NCBI GenBank assembly: GCA_020631395.1
Contig: JAHDHI010000052.1
Coordinates: 1-36,299 of the forward strand
Direction: 5' to 3'
Origin: Bizionia sp.
GTDB lineage: Bacteria > Bacteroidota > Bacteroidia > Flavobacteriales > Flavobacteriaceae
DNA: 36,299 bases
In this document: positions 14,810-23,082 of the stretch, one piece after another
Layout: the number at the start of each line of letters is the position of its first letter
Position numbering within the stretch: position 1 is the first letter of the stretch
The notes under the pieces: generated by a model
Seen by the model: the letters and a program-made list of their open reading frames with translations, nothing else
Database searches by the model: none
What the model was told of the DNA's origin: nothing
Position numbers and translations under genes: made by a program

Positions 14810-15379
14810 TTATTTCTTACCTTTTTTATCTAATTCCTTACCACCTGGCAAATTCATTTTGCTTGTTAGCTTGGAGATTTGGTTTAGATCGATGTCTCCT
14901 GTAAAGGAAATGACAACAGTTTCCAAGCTTCTATCCTTTCCATTGATGTTGATGTTGGCATCCTTCATTTTTTCGTCCAATCCATTGACGAACATTAAAA
15001 GTTCTGCAACGTGATCTGAGTCTTTCCCTTCTTTGACATAGAACTTAACTACCATTCCATCGTCTTTCACTTCCATTAACTCTTCCAAGCTATTCGATCT
15101 TGATTTCACCCAATTTGCTATGTCTGCAGCAATTTTTTTATCATCTGTAGCCATTGTTTTGAAGCTCGTGATGCTATTTACCATTTCCAAGAATTCCTTC
15201 GCATCCTTGTCATCGGTATCAATGTCTATCTTTGCCAACATTTGAAACATTTTTGGTTTTATCGACACATAGGTAACGTCATCATTGTCGCTGTACTTGT
15301 CAAAAACGTTTTTCTGAGCCATTGCCGTCAATGGCATCAACATCATTGCAAGGGCAAATAAGATTAGGGTCTTTTTCAT
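14810..15379 (-). CDS. DUF4252 periplasmic protein (189 aa)
   Basis: Secreted, with a classical signal peptide MKKTLILFALAMMLMPLTAMAQ and no lipobox. The ATG at 15379 is preferred; an in-frame ATG at 15403 would put eight polar residues in front of the signal. The body (YVSIKPKMFQMLAKIDI, EFLEMVNSITSFKTMAT, SLEELMEVKDDGMVVKFYVKEGKD, LETVVISFTGDIDLNQISKLTSKM) has the DUF4252 layout. It is paralogous to the lipoprotein that follows, so the operon holds one lipidated and one soluble version. A run of basic residues ends the protein. Function unknown. Confidence 0.82.
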   Translation of the reverse strand: MKKTLILFALAMMLMPLTAMAQKNVFDKYSDNDDVTYVSIKPKMFQMLAKIDIDTDDKDAKEFLEMVNSITSFKTMATDDKKIAADIANWVKSRSNSLEELMEVKDDGMVVKFYVKEGKDSDHVAELLMFVNGLDEKMKDANININGKDRSLETVVISFTGDIDLNQISKLTSKMNLPGGKELDKKGKK

Positions 15380-15436
15380 TGTATTTATATTTATTGTATT
15401 CATGATTTCTTGTTTTTAAAATTTAAAATTTTCGTT

Positions 15437-15904
15437 TTAATTCTTTTTAAAGATTCTTCCCATGGGGTTGTTCATTTCCTCCAAATAGGCGACTTGCTCG
15501 CCAGCTTTGTCAATAACGCCCAAGTAATTGACCTGAGAAACTCCCTTGTTAAAATGCTTGGATACTAATTCTAAAGACTCTCTCACCTGTTGTTGTGCCA
15601 ATTGCACTTCTTCAGTTGTAAAATCTCCTCTTTCACGATTGAAATAGAATCCTACCATAAGAACCGTTACTGCTGCAACCGATAACCACTTGTAGTTAAA
15701 TACCTTTTTAGTTTTTAGTGGTAGGTGTTTCGTGAACTGCTCTTGCTGGTTTTCCAAAAAATAGCAAAAAATGGGTTTGTACATTTCTAAATGTGGCGCT
15801 ACAGTTTCTTGCGAAAAATAGTCTTTTAACTGCTGCTCTTCTTTTAGTGATGTCTCACCATTTTCGTACTTTTCTAGTAAATTTTCTATATTATTTAACA
15901 CCAT
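15437..15904 (-). CDS. anti-sigma-factor-like single-pass membrane protein (155 aa)
   Basis: No named domain recognised, but architecture and position are typical of an anti-sigma factor: ~70 cytoplasmic residues starting IENLLEKYENGETSLKEEQQ, one transmembrane helix at residues 72-88 (WLSVAAVTVLMVGFYF), and ~65 periplasmic residues. Its start overlaps the sigma-factor gene by 14 bases, implying translational coupling. No HxxxCxxC zinc motif (ZAS domain) is present. It probably holds the ECF sigma factor inactive until an envelope signal releases it; this is inference from context. Confidence 0.75.
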   Translation of the reverse strand: MVLNNIENLLEKYENGETSLKEEQQLKDYFSQETVAPHLEMYKPIFCYFLENQQEQFTKHLPLKTKKVFNYKWLSVAAVTVLMVGFYFNRERGDFTTEEVQLAQQQVRESLELVSKHFNKGVSQVNYLGVIDKAGEQVAYLEEMNNPMGRIFKKN

Positions 15905-16400
15905 AGTTATGTGTTTTTGTTAATTTTTCTCTTATTGTTTTTCTTGCTCTTGACAAGGTTACTCGTATTGCGGTTTCGTTCATGTCCAACATTTTGGCTA
16001 TCTCCTTGAAATCGTATTGTTCTATATCTCTTAATTGTATTACCAGTTTTTGTTGTTCTGGTAATTCCTTCATTATTCTATCTACCCAATCAATGCTATC
16101 ATTTAACTCTACTTGCTTTTGCAATGCCACATTGTGGTCTTGATAGTTGCTATGCACTATCTTTAAATTTTGTGCCTGCTTGGATTTTAACTTGTCAAAG
16201 CAAAAATTCTTTGTCATGGTCATTGAAAACGCTTCAATGTTCTTGTATTCTCCTATCCTCTTTTTGTTGTTCCATAACTTTATCAAGACTTCTTGCGTTG
16301 CATCCTCTGCTTCTTCTGTCGAAACCAACAGTCGTTTTGCCAAACGAAAGACTTTGTCTTTAAAAGGTGTTACAATATTTAAAAATTCCTTTTGTGTCAT
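15891..16400 (-). CDS. ECF-type RNA polymerase sigma factor (169 aa)
   Basis: Sigma-70 family group IV. Region 2 spans about residues 10-75 with the core-binding helix STEEAEDATQEVLIKLWNNK; region 4 spans about 110-162 with LPEQQKLVIQLRDIEQYDFKEIA and the helix-turn-helix NETAIRVTLSRARKTIRE. No region 1 or 3, and no C-terminal extension. It is first in a four-gene minus-strand unit and overlaps the anti-sigma-like gene. An ECF-type promoter (TGTAAC, 16 bases, CGTCGTAA) lies 46-72 bases upstream of the ATG, suggesting autoregulation. Confidence 0.93.
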   Translation of the reverse strand: MTQKEFLNIVTPFKDKVFRLAKRLLVSTEEAEDATQEVLIKLWNNKKRIGEYKNIEAFSMTMTKNFCFDKLKSKQAQNLKIVHSNYQDHNVALQKQVELNDSIDWVDRIMKELPEQQKLVIQLRDIEQYDFKEIAKMLDMNETAIRVTLSRARKTIREKLTKTHNYGVK

Positions 16401-16442
16401 TCTTGGTTGTGGTTATAAAAGCTTTTATGTCGCTTTATGTTA

Positions 16443-16472
16443 TTACGACGAACTAGTTTCAATTTTGTTACA
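16443..16472 (-). promoter_or_regulatory. ECF-type promoter, probably recognised by the sigma factor it drives
   Basis: On the minus strand TGTAAC (16467-16472) is followed by a 16-base spacer and CGTCGTAA (16443-16450). This is the -35/-10 shape of autoregulated ECF promoters, and it differs from the TAnnTTTG boxes used elsewhere in the window. The predicted start is about 35 bases before the sigma-factor ATG. Confidence 0.6.
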
Positions 16473-16532
16473 AAAAATTTTTAATGTCAATTAAAGTACC
16501 TATTTTTAATGTGAAAAAGAAAAATGCCTATA

Positions 16533-17936
16533 ATGAAAAATATTTCGAAATTCACATTGCTACTCATCGCTTCACTGTTTTTTACAAGTTGCTTTGAAGA
16601 TAGGGACGACAACCCCATTACTTCCACCCAAATAAACGATTTCGTATATAGGGCAATGCACTCTTTTTACGTGTATAGGGATCACGTTCCTGATCTGGTG
16701 GAAAATAAGGCTTTGGGTGCAGATTACACAGGTTATCTAAATAGCTTTGATCAACCAGAAGCTTTATTTGAAAGTTTGATACATGACAGGCAAAACACAG
16801 ATAGATTCAGTTGGATAACTAACGATTACATAGCACTCGAACAACAATTTGCTGGTGTCAGCACTACCAATGGGATGGAGTTTGGCTTAAGACGCTATGC
16901 AGACAACAGTGACGACATTTATGGTTATGTGCGTTACATCCTACCCAACACAAGTGCTGAAAATGTAGATTTGGAAAGAGGAGATTTGTTTTATGCAGTA
17001 AATGGCACGCCTTTGACGGTAAGCAATTGGAGAAGCTTGCTCAGACAAGACTCTTACACTTTGAATTTAGCTACCTACAATGACAATGGTACAACTACGC
17101 CCGACGACGATAGCGTTGATGCTACAACGGAAACCGTCATGTTGACTCAAGCTGCCTATACTAAAAATCCAGTCTTTATAACTGACATCTTGAATGTGGA
17201 AAATGACAAGGTCGGTTACTTGATGTACAATGGCTTTACTGCCAATTTCAACGACCAATTGAATGATGCATTCGCAACCTTTCAATCCAACGGAGTGCAA
17301 CACCTCGTTTTGGATTTACGATACAATCAAGGTGGATCTGTAAATTCGGCCAGCCTTTTGGGAAGCATGGTTACTGGACAATTTGGAAATCAAGTATTTT
17401 CAAAACTAATCTACAACGATTTACAACAAGCCAACAATGCTGTCTATACGTTTTCAACGGATGTAAACAGTTTGAACCTGGGAACGGTCTATGTATTGAC
17501 GACTAGCGTCACTGCCTCTGCCAGTGAAATGGTCATCAATAGTTTGAAACCTTATATAAACGTCATTCAAATTGGCACAAATACCACAGGAAAATCTCAG
17601 GCATCTAGATTGATGTATGATTCCGATTCTCCTAATTTTGAAAGACAAGGAGTAAACCCTAGTCATACATATGCATTATTGCCTTTAATCGCGATTTCTG
17701 TAAACAAAAACAATGATAAAGTACTTCCTACTGGTTTGGTTCCGGACGTTCCTTTTGTGGAAAACATAGGAAATTTAGGTGTCTTAGGGAATGAAAACGA
17801 GCCGCTATTGGCAGCTGCCTTAATGCATATTTCAGACAACAACAAAGTACAACCCAATGCGACAAACACATTCATAAAAGATGTTGGTGACAGCAATGAT
17901 TTACTACCAATGTCCAAAGAAATGTATATTGAATAA
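16533..17936 (+). CDS. S41-family (C-terminal processing) peptidase lipoprotein
   Basis: Serine protease of the tail-specific/CtpA clan. The lipobox FFTSC places the protein at the envelope; ATG 16533 (MKNISKF) is preferred over ATG 16524, which adds only MPI. In the longer numbering, a PDZ-like part covers about 115-215 and the protease core about 225-400: LVLDLRYNQGGSVNSA (261-276), the nucleophile region TASASEMV (Ser332), and TTGKSQ with Lys357. The Ser-Lys dyad is intact. It is divergent from the ECF sigma operon with ~130 bases between, raising the possibility that it acts in the same envelope-signal pathway. It could be a housekeeping protease instead. Confidence 0.88.
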   Translation: MKNISKFTLLLIASLFFTSCFEDRDDNPITSTQINDFVYRAMHSFYVYRDHVPDLVENKALGADYTGYLNSFDQPEALFESLIHDRQNTDRFSWITNDYIALEQQFAGVSTTNGMEFGLRRYADNSDDIYGYVRYILPNTSAENVDLERGDLFYAVNGTPLTVSNWRSLLRQDSYTLNLATYNDNGTTTPDDDSVDATTETVMLTQAAYTKNPVFITDILNVENDKVGYLMYNGFTANFNDQLNDAFATFQSNGVQHLVLDLRYNQGGSVNSASLLGSMVTGQFGNQVFSKLIYNDLQQANNAVYTFSTDVNSLNLGTVYVLTTSVTASASEMVINSLKPYINVIQIGTNTTGKSQASRLMYDSDSPNFERQGVNPSHTYALLPLIAISVNKNNDKVLPTGLVPDVPFVENIGNLGVLGNENEPLLAAALMHISDNNKVQPNATNTFIKDVGDSNDLLPMSKEMYIE

Positions 17937-17965
17937 TTACAACCCAAACTATTAATCAAATTAAA

Positions 17966-19393
17966 ATGAAAAAAAAATTATTGCTTTATTTATTATTATT
18001 TACTTCAATCAAAACTTTTAGTCAATTTGGAACCCCTCCAACTTATAGTGCATCAGAATTAGAATTTGGGTTAAGACAAATTAAAACATTAAGACAAGGA
18101 ATTAGCGATAATAATGAATGTCGCAATTATCTGAATGGCTATGTAACTTTTAACACTCCAATCACCAATCATCCAGGCTCCTCTTCTGATTTCGGTTATT
18201 ATTATTATGATTTTTTAATGTATGTTTATGGAGTTGATAGTGATGGCAATGAAATTATTGTTGATACCGTCAACAAAAGTGTAAATGATTATCAACTTCC
18301 TTTGTCCTCTATTGTTAGATATAATTTGTATGATGATTTTGAACCAACTCTTTTAATAGAAAACTTAAATTATGTTGAATATTTTATTAAAATAAAAATA
18401 ACCAAATATATAACTAATAACGATCCTGAATTCCTTTTGTACTTTCCTGAATCACATTGGGAGCAATTAGACATTAATAGAGAGCCTAAATGTGGACCAA
18501 ATAGTTGCTCCACTTATTTTAATGATGTTTTTGATAGTGACCCAAATTGTAATGACAATAATGGAGATGTTGATAATGATGGAGTACACAATCTTATTGA
18601 CAATTGTCCAAACATATACAATCCCAATCAAGAAGACTCAGACGGCAATGGTATAGGTGATGTATGTGAGCAAAATAACGAGCCACCAAACTTAACATTA
18701 GAAAAAGTTACTGTAACTGTTGATGGAACAACATATGATACAAGTGATAATTCTAATTTTGTTCCTATCCTAAAGTATGGAGAGCAACATACTTTTAATT
18801 TTACTATTAAAAATGATGATAATGGTAATGCAGATACTGCACCTTATGAATTATTGGTTTCAACTTCTAGTGATGCATACCCAGATATTTCTTCAACTCC
18901 TGTATATTTATTTAGAAGTGAAAACGCAGGAAGCATTGATGGTAATTCAGAAAAAATCGACACTTTCATACTACCTATATATGAAAACATCTCTACTTTA
19001 CAATTACAAGAGAACACAACATATTATATGTTTATACACATAGATCCAGATAATAATGTAACGGAATCAAATGAAGACGCAAATGATAACATTTGGCATA
19101 TGGAATTTAAGTATGAAAATTCTGGAGGTAGAGTATATTTAGATTTAGGTAATAATATTCAAATAGAAGTAGCATATAGTTATTATGAAAATAGTTTACC
19201 AACAAACGTAAAAATTTACAATATAAATAACCCAAGCACTCCTGTTTTACAATATAATTTCAGCACTCAAGTTGGTACTATCGATATTTCTAGCTTACAA
19301 GAAGGTATTTATGCAGTTATGGTAAACGATCTTTATAAGAAGAAATTCAAAAAGAAAAGAAGTTCGATAGGTTCTCCAAATTTTAAAAATTAA
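17966..19393 (+). CDS. secreted TSP3-repeat / CARDB-like protein with T9SS-like tail (475 aa)
   Basis: Large exported protein. The signal peptide ends near KTFSQ (residue 20). After a ~170-residue unknown domain comes a calcium-binding thrombospondin type 3 segment (DVDNDGVHNLIDNCPNIYNP and DSDGNGIGDVC, about 200-235), then a CARDB-type Ig-like domain (NLTLEKVTVTV ... EQHTFNFTIKNDDNGNADT ... FIHIDPDNNVTESNEDANDN). The C-terminus has IDISSLQEGIYAVMVND, which resembles a type-A T9SS sorting domain, but the YPNP motif is missing and a basic tail follows. Codon use is far more AT-rich than in its neighbours. Likely a surface or secreted adhesin-like protein; ligand unknown. It may be horizontally acquired. 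Confidence 0.72.
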   Translation: MKKKLLLYLLLFTSIKTFSQFGTPPTYSASELEFGLRQIKTLRQGISDNNECRNYLNGYVTFNTPITNHPGSSSDFGYYYYDFLMYVYGVDSDGNEIIVDTVNKSVNDYQLPLSSIVRYNLYDDFEPTLLIENLNYVEYFIKIKITKYITNNDPEFLLYFPESHWEQLDINREPKCGPNSCSTYFNDVFDSDPNCNDNNGDVDNDGVHNLIDNCPNIYNPNQEDSDGNGIGDVCEQNNEPPNLTLEKVTVTVDGTTYDTSDNSNFVPILKYGEQHTFNFTIKNDDNGNADTAPYELLVSTSSDAYPDISSTPVYLFRSENAGSIDGNSEKIDTFILPIYENISTLQLQENTTYYMFIHIDPDNNVTESNEDANDNIWHMEFKYENSGGRVYLDLGNNIQIEVAYSYYENSLPTNVKIYNINNPSTPVLQYNFSTQVGTIDISSLQEGIYAVMVNDLYKKKFKKKRSSIGSPNFKN

Positions 19394-19466
19394 TGATTTA
19401 AAAAAATTATGGCAATTAGACTTCTTTTATTATTTCCCTAATTATGGAGGATTCTTGCAAACACGA

Positions 19467-20177
19467 ATGAACAAAACCTATTTCAACTGGAGTACGGGAA
19501 AGGACTCCGCTTTGGCATTGTATCACTTGCTAAAGGACGACAACTACTCGATAGAAGAATTGACAACTTCTGTAAATACGCATTACGATCGTGTATCCAT
19601 GCATGGGCTTAGAAGTGAATTGTTGCTAGCTCAAACCAAAGCCCTGAACATAAAGGCCAGCTTTATCGAGTTACCTGAACAACCTAGCATGGAGGTATAT
19701 GAACAGAAGATGACAGAAGTAGTAACAAGATTGAAAAACGAAGGATTCACGCATAGTGCCTTTGGAGACATCTTTCTTGAAGACCTTAGGGTTTATCGCG
19801 AGAAGCAATTGGCCACATTGGGAATGAAAGCGGTTTTTCCCTTATGGAAAAGAGATACCAAAGCCCTTATTTATGAATTTCTGGATTTAGGCTTCAAGAC
19901 CATCGTCGTATGTGCAAACTCAAAACATTTTGGAGAAGACTTCGTAGGAACCATCATTGACAAAAACGTCATTGAAAACCTACCTGAAGGCGTAGATCCT
20001 TGTGGAGAGAATGGGGAATTTCATACCTTTTGCTATGACGGCCCCATTTTTAAAAACCCCATTCCCTTTACCATTGGAGAAAAGGTATTTAGAGAGTACA
20101 ACTCACCCAACAAAGATGACTCCATATGCAAAAGTGACAAGTATGGTGTATGGTATTGTGATTTGGTACACAATTAA
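19467..20177 (+). CDS. Dph6-type PP-loop ATP pyrophosphatase, paralogue 1 (236 aa)
   Basis: Member of the diphthine-ammonia-ligase-like PP-loop ATPase family. The PP-loop reads STGKDSA near the N-terminus, a variant of SGGKDS. Other family blocks are present: SAFGDIFLEDLR, KAVFPLWKRDT, KTIVVCANSKHFGEDFVG, and PCGENGEFHTF. The enzyme class adenylates a carboxylate and transfers ammonia to it. Bacteria do not make diphthamide, so the substrate here is unknown. ATG 19467 is preferred over the non-ATG start at 19455. It lies just outside the B12 locus, convergent with the btuB gene, with a 20-bp bidirectional terminator between. A paralogue lies at 25457-26125 inside the locus. Confidence 0.85.
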   Translation: MNKTYFNWSTGKDSALALYHLLKDDNYSIEELTTSVNTHYDRVSMHGLRSELLLAQTKALNIKASFIELPEQPSMEVYEQKMTEVVTRLKNEGFTHSAFGDIFLEDLRVYREKQLATLGMKAVFPLWKRDTKALIYEFLDLGFKTIVVCANSKHFGEDFVGTIIDKNVIENLPEGVDPCGENGEFHTFCYDGPIFKNPIPFTIGEKVFREYNSPNKDDSICKSDKYGVWYCDLVHN

Positions 20178-20222
20178 AAAACAAAGTGGTCTGATTTAAA
20201 AAAATCAGACCACTTTGTTTTT
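20178..20222. terminator. bidirectional rho-independent terminator between the Dph6-like gene and btuB
   Basis: Perfect 20-bp stem: AAAACAAAGTGGTCTGATTT (20178-20197) against its complement (20202-20221), with a four-base A loop and T run on either strand. Confidence 0.95.
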
Positions 20223-20239
20223 ATGAAATACGAGTTCTC

Positions 20240-20316
20240 ATACCAATTCTAGCTTGAAACTACAGTAAAAGAAAATGAATGTTATATTCCAGTCATTTTA
20301 AATTGGAATTGACATT
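20240..20316. repeat. dispersed palindromic repeat, copy 2 (longer form)
   Basis: Starts TACCAATTCTAGCTTGAAA, close to copy 1 at 14151, and ends AAATTGGAATTGACA; the ends pair imperfectly, with several positions compatible with G-T wobble. It lies downstream of both converging genes. Confidence 0.55.
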
Positions 20317-22213
20317 ATAGATTCAAATTAAATCCAAGTCTTACGTTTCTTCCTCTAGAGACAAACCCTAGAAGATCTGAATACTCTTCATTCAACACGT
20401 TGTCCACTCCTGCAAAAATTTTGAATTTCTCGTTTTTGAACGAGTGACCAAAGTACAGATTGACCAAACTGAAGCTTTCCAATGTAACTTGTGTAGCTGG
20501 CCAGGTACTGAAGTCGTTTACCAATCTGTCATGCGTGTATTGGTATGCAATCGAAGCATATGTACTTTCAGAAAAATCATATCCCAATTGAAGATTGGCT
20601 TTGTGTTTGGGAATGCGTACTGCCACATTTTCCTTGTTCTCCACAAATGTATAATTGGCAGTGATGTCCAAGTTCTTGATGGGTGAAGCATATATTTCCA
20701 ATTCTACTCCTTGGGTTTTCACCTTTTCTTCAGAATTCAAATACCCCAAAGTAAAATCATATATGAAAAAATTGGTTTCCTCTCTATTGAAATACAGTGC
20801 ACTCACTCTGAATTCATTGGATTGTCTAAACTCCAAACCTCCCTCTATGGTTACGTTTTCCTCAGGCTTCAACTCTGGATTTGGCCCAAAGACCCCAAAT
20901 AATTGAGATAAGGAAGGAGTTATGAAAGACGTACTGTAAGAACCGAAAGCCTTTACATATTGCCCTCTAAACTGTTCGTCATTCAATCTCCACGCATATG
21001 AAGGGTTTACATTGTAGGTCAAGTGTTCTCCATACTCGCTATGACTGTTCAAACGAGCTCCAGCATTGACATTCAAACCAAAATCCGAAACATAGACAAA
21101 ATTCAAATAAGGATCTATGTTCGTATATGTCTCTTCACTCAAAATGGCCTCCTTTTCGAACAGTGCCGAGTTTTCAATGGCATTCAGTCCAACTATCGTA
21201 TAAAATGTCTTGTTGAACACATACTTGTTATATACATCCAAGACATAACTTTCAGAATCGAATGTAGACGGGTAATCCGAAATGAATTCTCTATCATATT
21301 TGCTGTATGCCGCATTTAAATTCACACTACCTTTTCCATACTTGTACCTTGTAGCCAATCCTGCTCTGGACTGTTCACTCTTGAACTCGTTGTCGGCATC
21401 AAAGAAGGCACCTCCATCGTAATCGGAATCTATATCCGTTATGTTACCATACACATTCAAAGAAAAAGCAGAACTGAATTCATATCCCAAATTGACATCG
21501 ATACCATATTTGGAATACGGATCTTTCTCATTTTCATCTGTAATCGCTGCCGACAACCCATCTGCAAATTGATGGCTGAAAGCTGTACGGTAAGTAAACT
21601 TGTTTACTGTACCATTTACGGAAACACTGTTTTGAAAATCCGCAATGTTGTAATTTTGATCGGCTTCCGATTGATTTGTCCCTATGCTGGAACTCAAGTT
21701 TACGTTAACCTTTTCTTCACTCGCTTTTTTGGTTGTGATGTTTATTACTGCAGCAGCAGCTCCACTACCGTACAGCGTACTTGCTGCGCCCTTTATGATT
21801 TCAATGGATTCGATTTGATTCAAATTCAACAATCTAAAATCGTATTGACCATTGATTTGGGAAGGATCTCCTGTTTGTACACCGTCTATCAATACCAAAA
21901 CTTGGCGATTTCTCCCACCTCGGACGTAAACCCCCAAACTTTGTCCTGCATTGCTCCGACTTCCATTGATTTCTATTCCTGATTTCGTATTGATCAATTC
22001 AGATACCGTTTTACCTTGATTTCTTTCTATTTCCTCCTTCGAAATCTTAATGACCGTCTTACCGGAGTTTTCACGCTTTAACTTGAAACGTGAATCTGAA
22101 ATCACAACTTCTTCCAGTTGTTCCACTTTTGTCGAGTCGGCTTGTTGTTGAGCAAACCCAAAAATTGACATACCAAGGCATAGCACACCAAATACACTTG
22201 TCTTTTTGTTCAT
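20315..22213 (-). CDS. btuB: TonB-dependent outer-membrane cobalamin receptor, BtuB-like (632 aa)
   Basis: Outer-membrane corrinoid importer driven by TonB. A signal peptide ends near FGFAQQ. A TonB-box-like segment (EEVVISDSRF) is followed by the plug domain (about 50-155: KTVIKISKEEIERNQGKTV, LGVYVRGGRNRQVLVLIDGVQTGDP, IESIEIIKGAASTLYGSGAAAAVINI) and a beta barrel to the C-terminal NVRLGFNLNL. At ~630 residues it is BtuB-sized and lacks the carboxypeptidase-regulatory-like extension of SusC proteins. The B12 riboswitch directly upstream on the same strand makes the substrate assignment strong. It is the only gene of its transcript and ends at a bidirectional terminator region. Confidence 0.9.
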   Translation of the reverse strand: MNKKTSVFGVLCLGMSIFGFAQQQADSTKVEQLEEVVISDSRFKLKRENSGKTVIKISKEEIERNQGKTVSELINTKSGIEINGSRSNAGQSLGVYVRGGRNRQVLVLIDGVQTGDPSQINGQYDFRLLNLNQIESIEIIKGAASTLYGSGAAAAVINITTKKASEEKVNVNLSSSIGTNQSEADQNYNIADFQNSVSVNGTVNKFTYRTAFSHQFADGLSAAITDENEKDPYSKYGIDVNLGYEFSSAFSLNVYGNITDIDSDYDGGAFFDADNEFKSEQSRAGLATRYKYGKGSVNLNAAYSKYDREFISDYPSTFDSESYVLDVYNKYVFNKTFYTIVGLNAIENSALFEKEAILSEETYTNIDPYLNFVYVSDFGLNVNAGARLNSHSEYGEHLTYNVNPSYAWRLNDEQFRGQYVKAFGSYSTSFITPSLSQLFGVFGPNPELKPEENVTIEGGLEFRQSNEFRVSALYFNREETNFFIYDFTLGYLNSEEKVKTQGVELEIYASPIKNLDITANYTFVENKENVAVRIPKHKANLQLGYDFSESTYASIAYQYTHDRLVNDFSTWPATQVTLESFSLVNLYFGHSFKNEKFKIFAGVDNVLNEEYSDLLGFVSRGRNVRLGFNLNL

Positions 22214-22289
22214 TTTAATTAAAAATTAATCGAGAATCGCATGGATAATCATACGTAAACTTTTATCCCGAAAGTTTTACTTGTTTGTT

Positions 22290-22473
22290 TGAATTTGGCA
22301 GGTCTCCTGACTTGCGTCTCCATATCTGTCTTCCCACCCCATTTACAGAGCAGTGACTAGCAGTTAACATAGAGCTTACAGCTTACAGTTGCGGGAACAG
22401 TTCAAGAATCGTCAACTGGTATCGACTCACTTGATTCCCTTTTAATTCACACCGTTAGGTACGGTGCAAAACC
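22290..22473 (-). ncRNA. cobalamin riboswitch upstream of btuB
   Basis: On the minus strand the B12-riboswitch landmarks appear in order: a 5' hairpin CACCGTACCTAACGGTG, GGGAATC, the core ACTGTTCCCGCAACTGTAA, GTCACTG, GGGTGGGAAG, and the B12 box GCAAGTCAGGAGACCTGCC (22297-22315). Between the B12 box and the btuB ATG is ~75 bases holding a small hairpin (GTAAAACTTT / AAAGTTTAC) that may be part of the expression platform. By family knowledge, adenosyl- or methylcobalamin binding lowers btuB expression. The promoter box lies directly before it. Confidence 0.95.
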
Positions 22474-22484
22474 AAAATTCGCTG

Positions 22485-22492
22485 CAAAGATA
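22485..22492 (-). promoter_or_regulatory. -7 promoter box of the riboswitch-btuB transcript
   Basis: Minus-strand TATCTTTG, an exact TAnnTTTG match, placed so that transcription would start a few bases before the first riboswitch helix. Confidence 0.65.
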
Positions 22493-22578
22493 CTACCTAT
22501 TATCATAATCGAAACCATTTTGTTGCTTTATTCTAAAAAAAAGAATAATCTTTGCCTTTAAATCATCAACCATTAACC

Positions 22579-23082
22579 ATGATCCATTATATAACTGGTG
22601 GCGAACGTTCAGGTAAAAGCAGTTATGCCCAAGATTTGGCATTGTCCCTTTCCAATACCCCAAAATACATTGCTACTTCTCGCATTTGGGACGGCAACCA
22701 TCAAAAACGAATAGACAGACACATAGCAGATAGGGATGATCGATGGACTTCCGTTGAAGAAGAAAAAGCTGTTTCTACCGTTATAAAAAGCAAAGATGTC
22801 GTAGTTATGGATTGCGTCACCTTGTGGCTTACCAATTACTTTGTCGACACTAAAAATGACATTGAAACCTCTTTGTCCCTAGCCAAAGAAGAATTTGACA
22901 AGCTTTTGGAATTGGATGCAACGATCATCATAATTTCCAATGAAATAGGCATGGGCGTACATGCCAGTACGGAAATTGGCAGAAAGTTCACAGAATTGCA
23001 AGGTTGGATGAATCAACACATAGCAAAGCATTCGGACAAAGCAACTATGATGGTATCTGGAATACCCTTAACTTTAAAATAA
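22579..23082 (+). CDS. cobU: adenosylcobinamide kinase / adenosylcobinamide-phosphate guanylyltransferase (167 aa)
   Basis: Phosphorylates adenosylcobinamide and then transfers GMP to give adenosylcobinamide-GDP, the activated intermediate of nucleotide-loop assembly. The P-loop is TGGERSGKSS at about residues 6-15; SRIWDGNHQKRIDRHIADR (carrying the guanylylation His region), VVMDCVTLWLTN and SNEIGMGVHASTEIGRKF are all typical. I choose ATG 22579 because the alternative TTG at 22552 overlaps a promoter-like TAATCTTTG (22546-22554). It is first in a cobU-cobT-cobS-cobC series and directly abuts cobT. No riboswitch lies in front of it on this strand. Confidence 0.93.
   Translation: MIHYITGGERSGKSSYAQDLALSLSNTPKYIATSRIWDGNHQKRIDRHIADRDDRWTSVEEEKAVSTVIKSKDVVVMDCVTLWLTNYFVDTKNDIETSLSLAKEEFDKLLELDATIIIISNEIGMGVHASTEIGRKFTELQGWMNQHIAKHSDKATMMVSGIPLTLK

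Noticed and set aside
16401-16532. A TAnnTTTG promoter for the S41 gene in the divergent region
   Set aside because: No octamer with fewer than two mismatches was found on the plus strand there; how the S41 gene is transcribed remains open.
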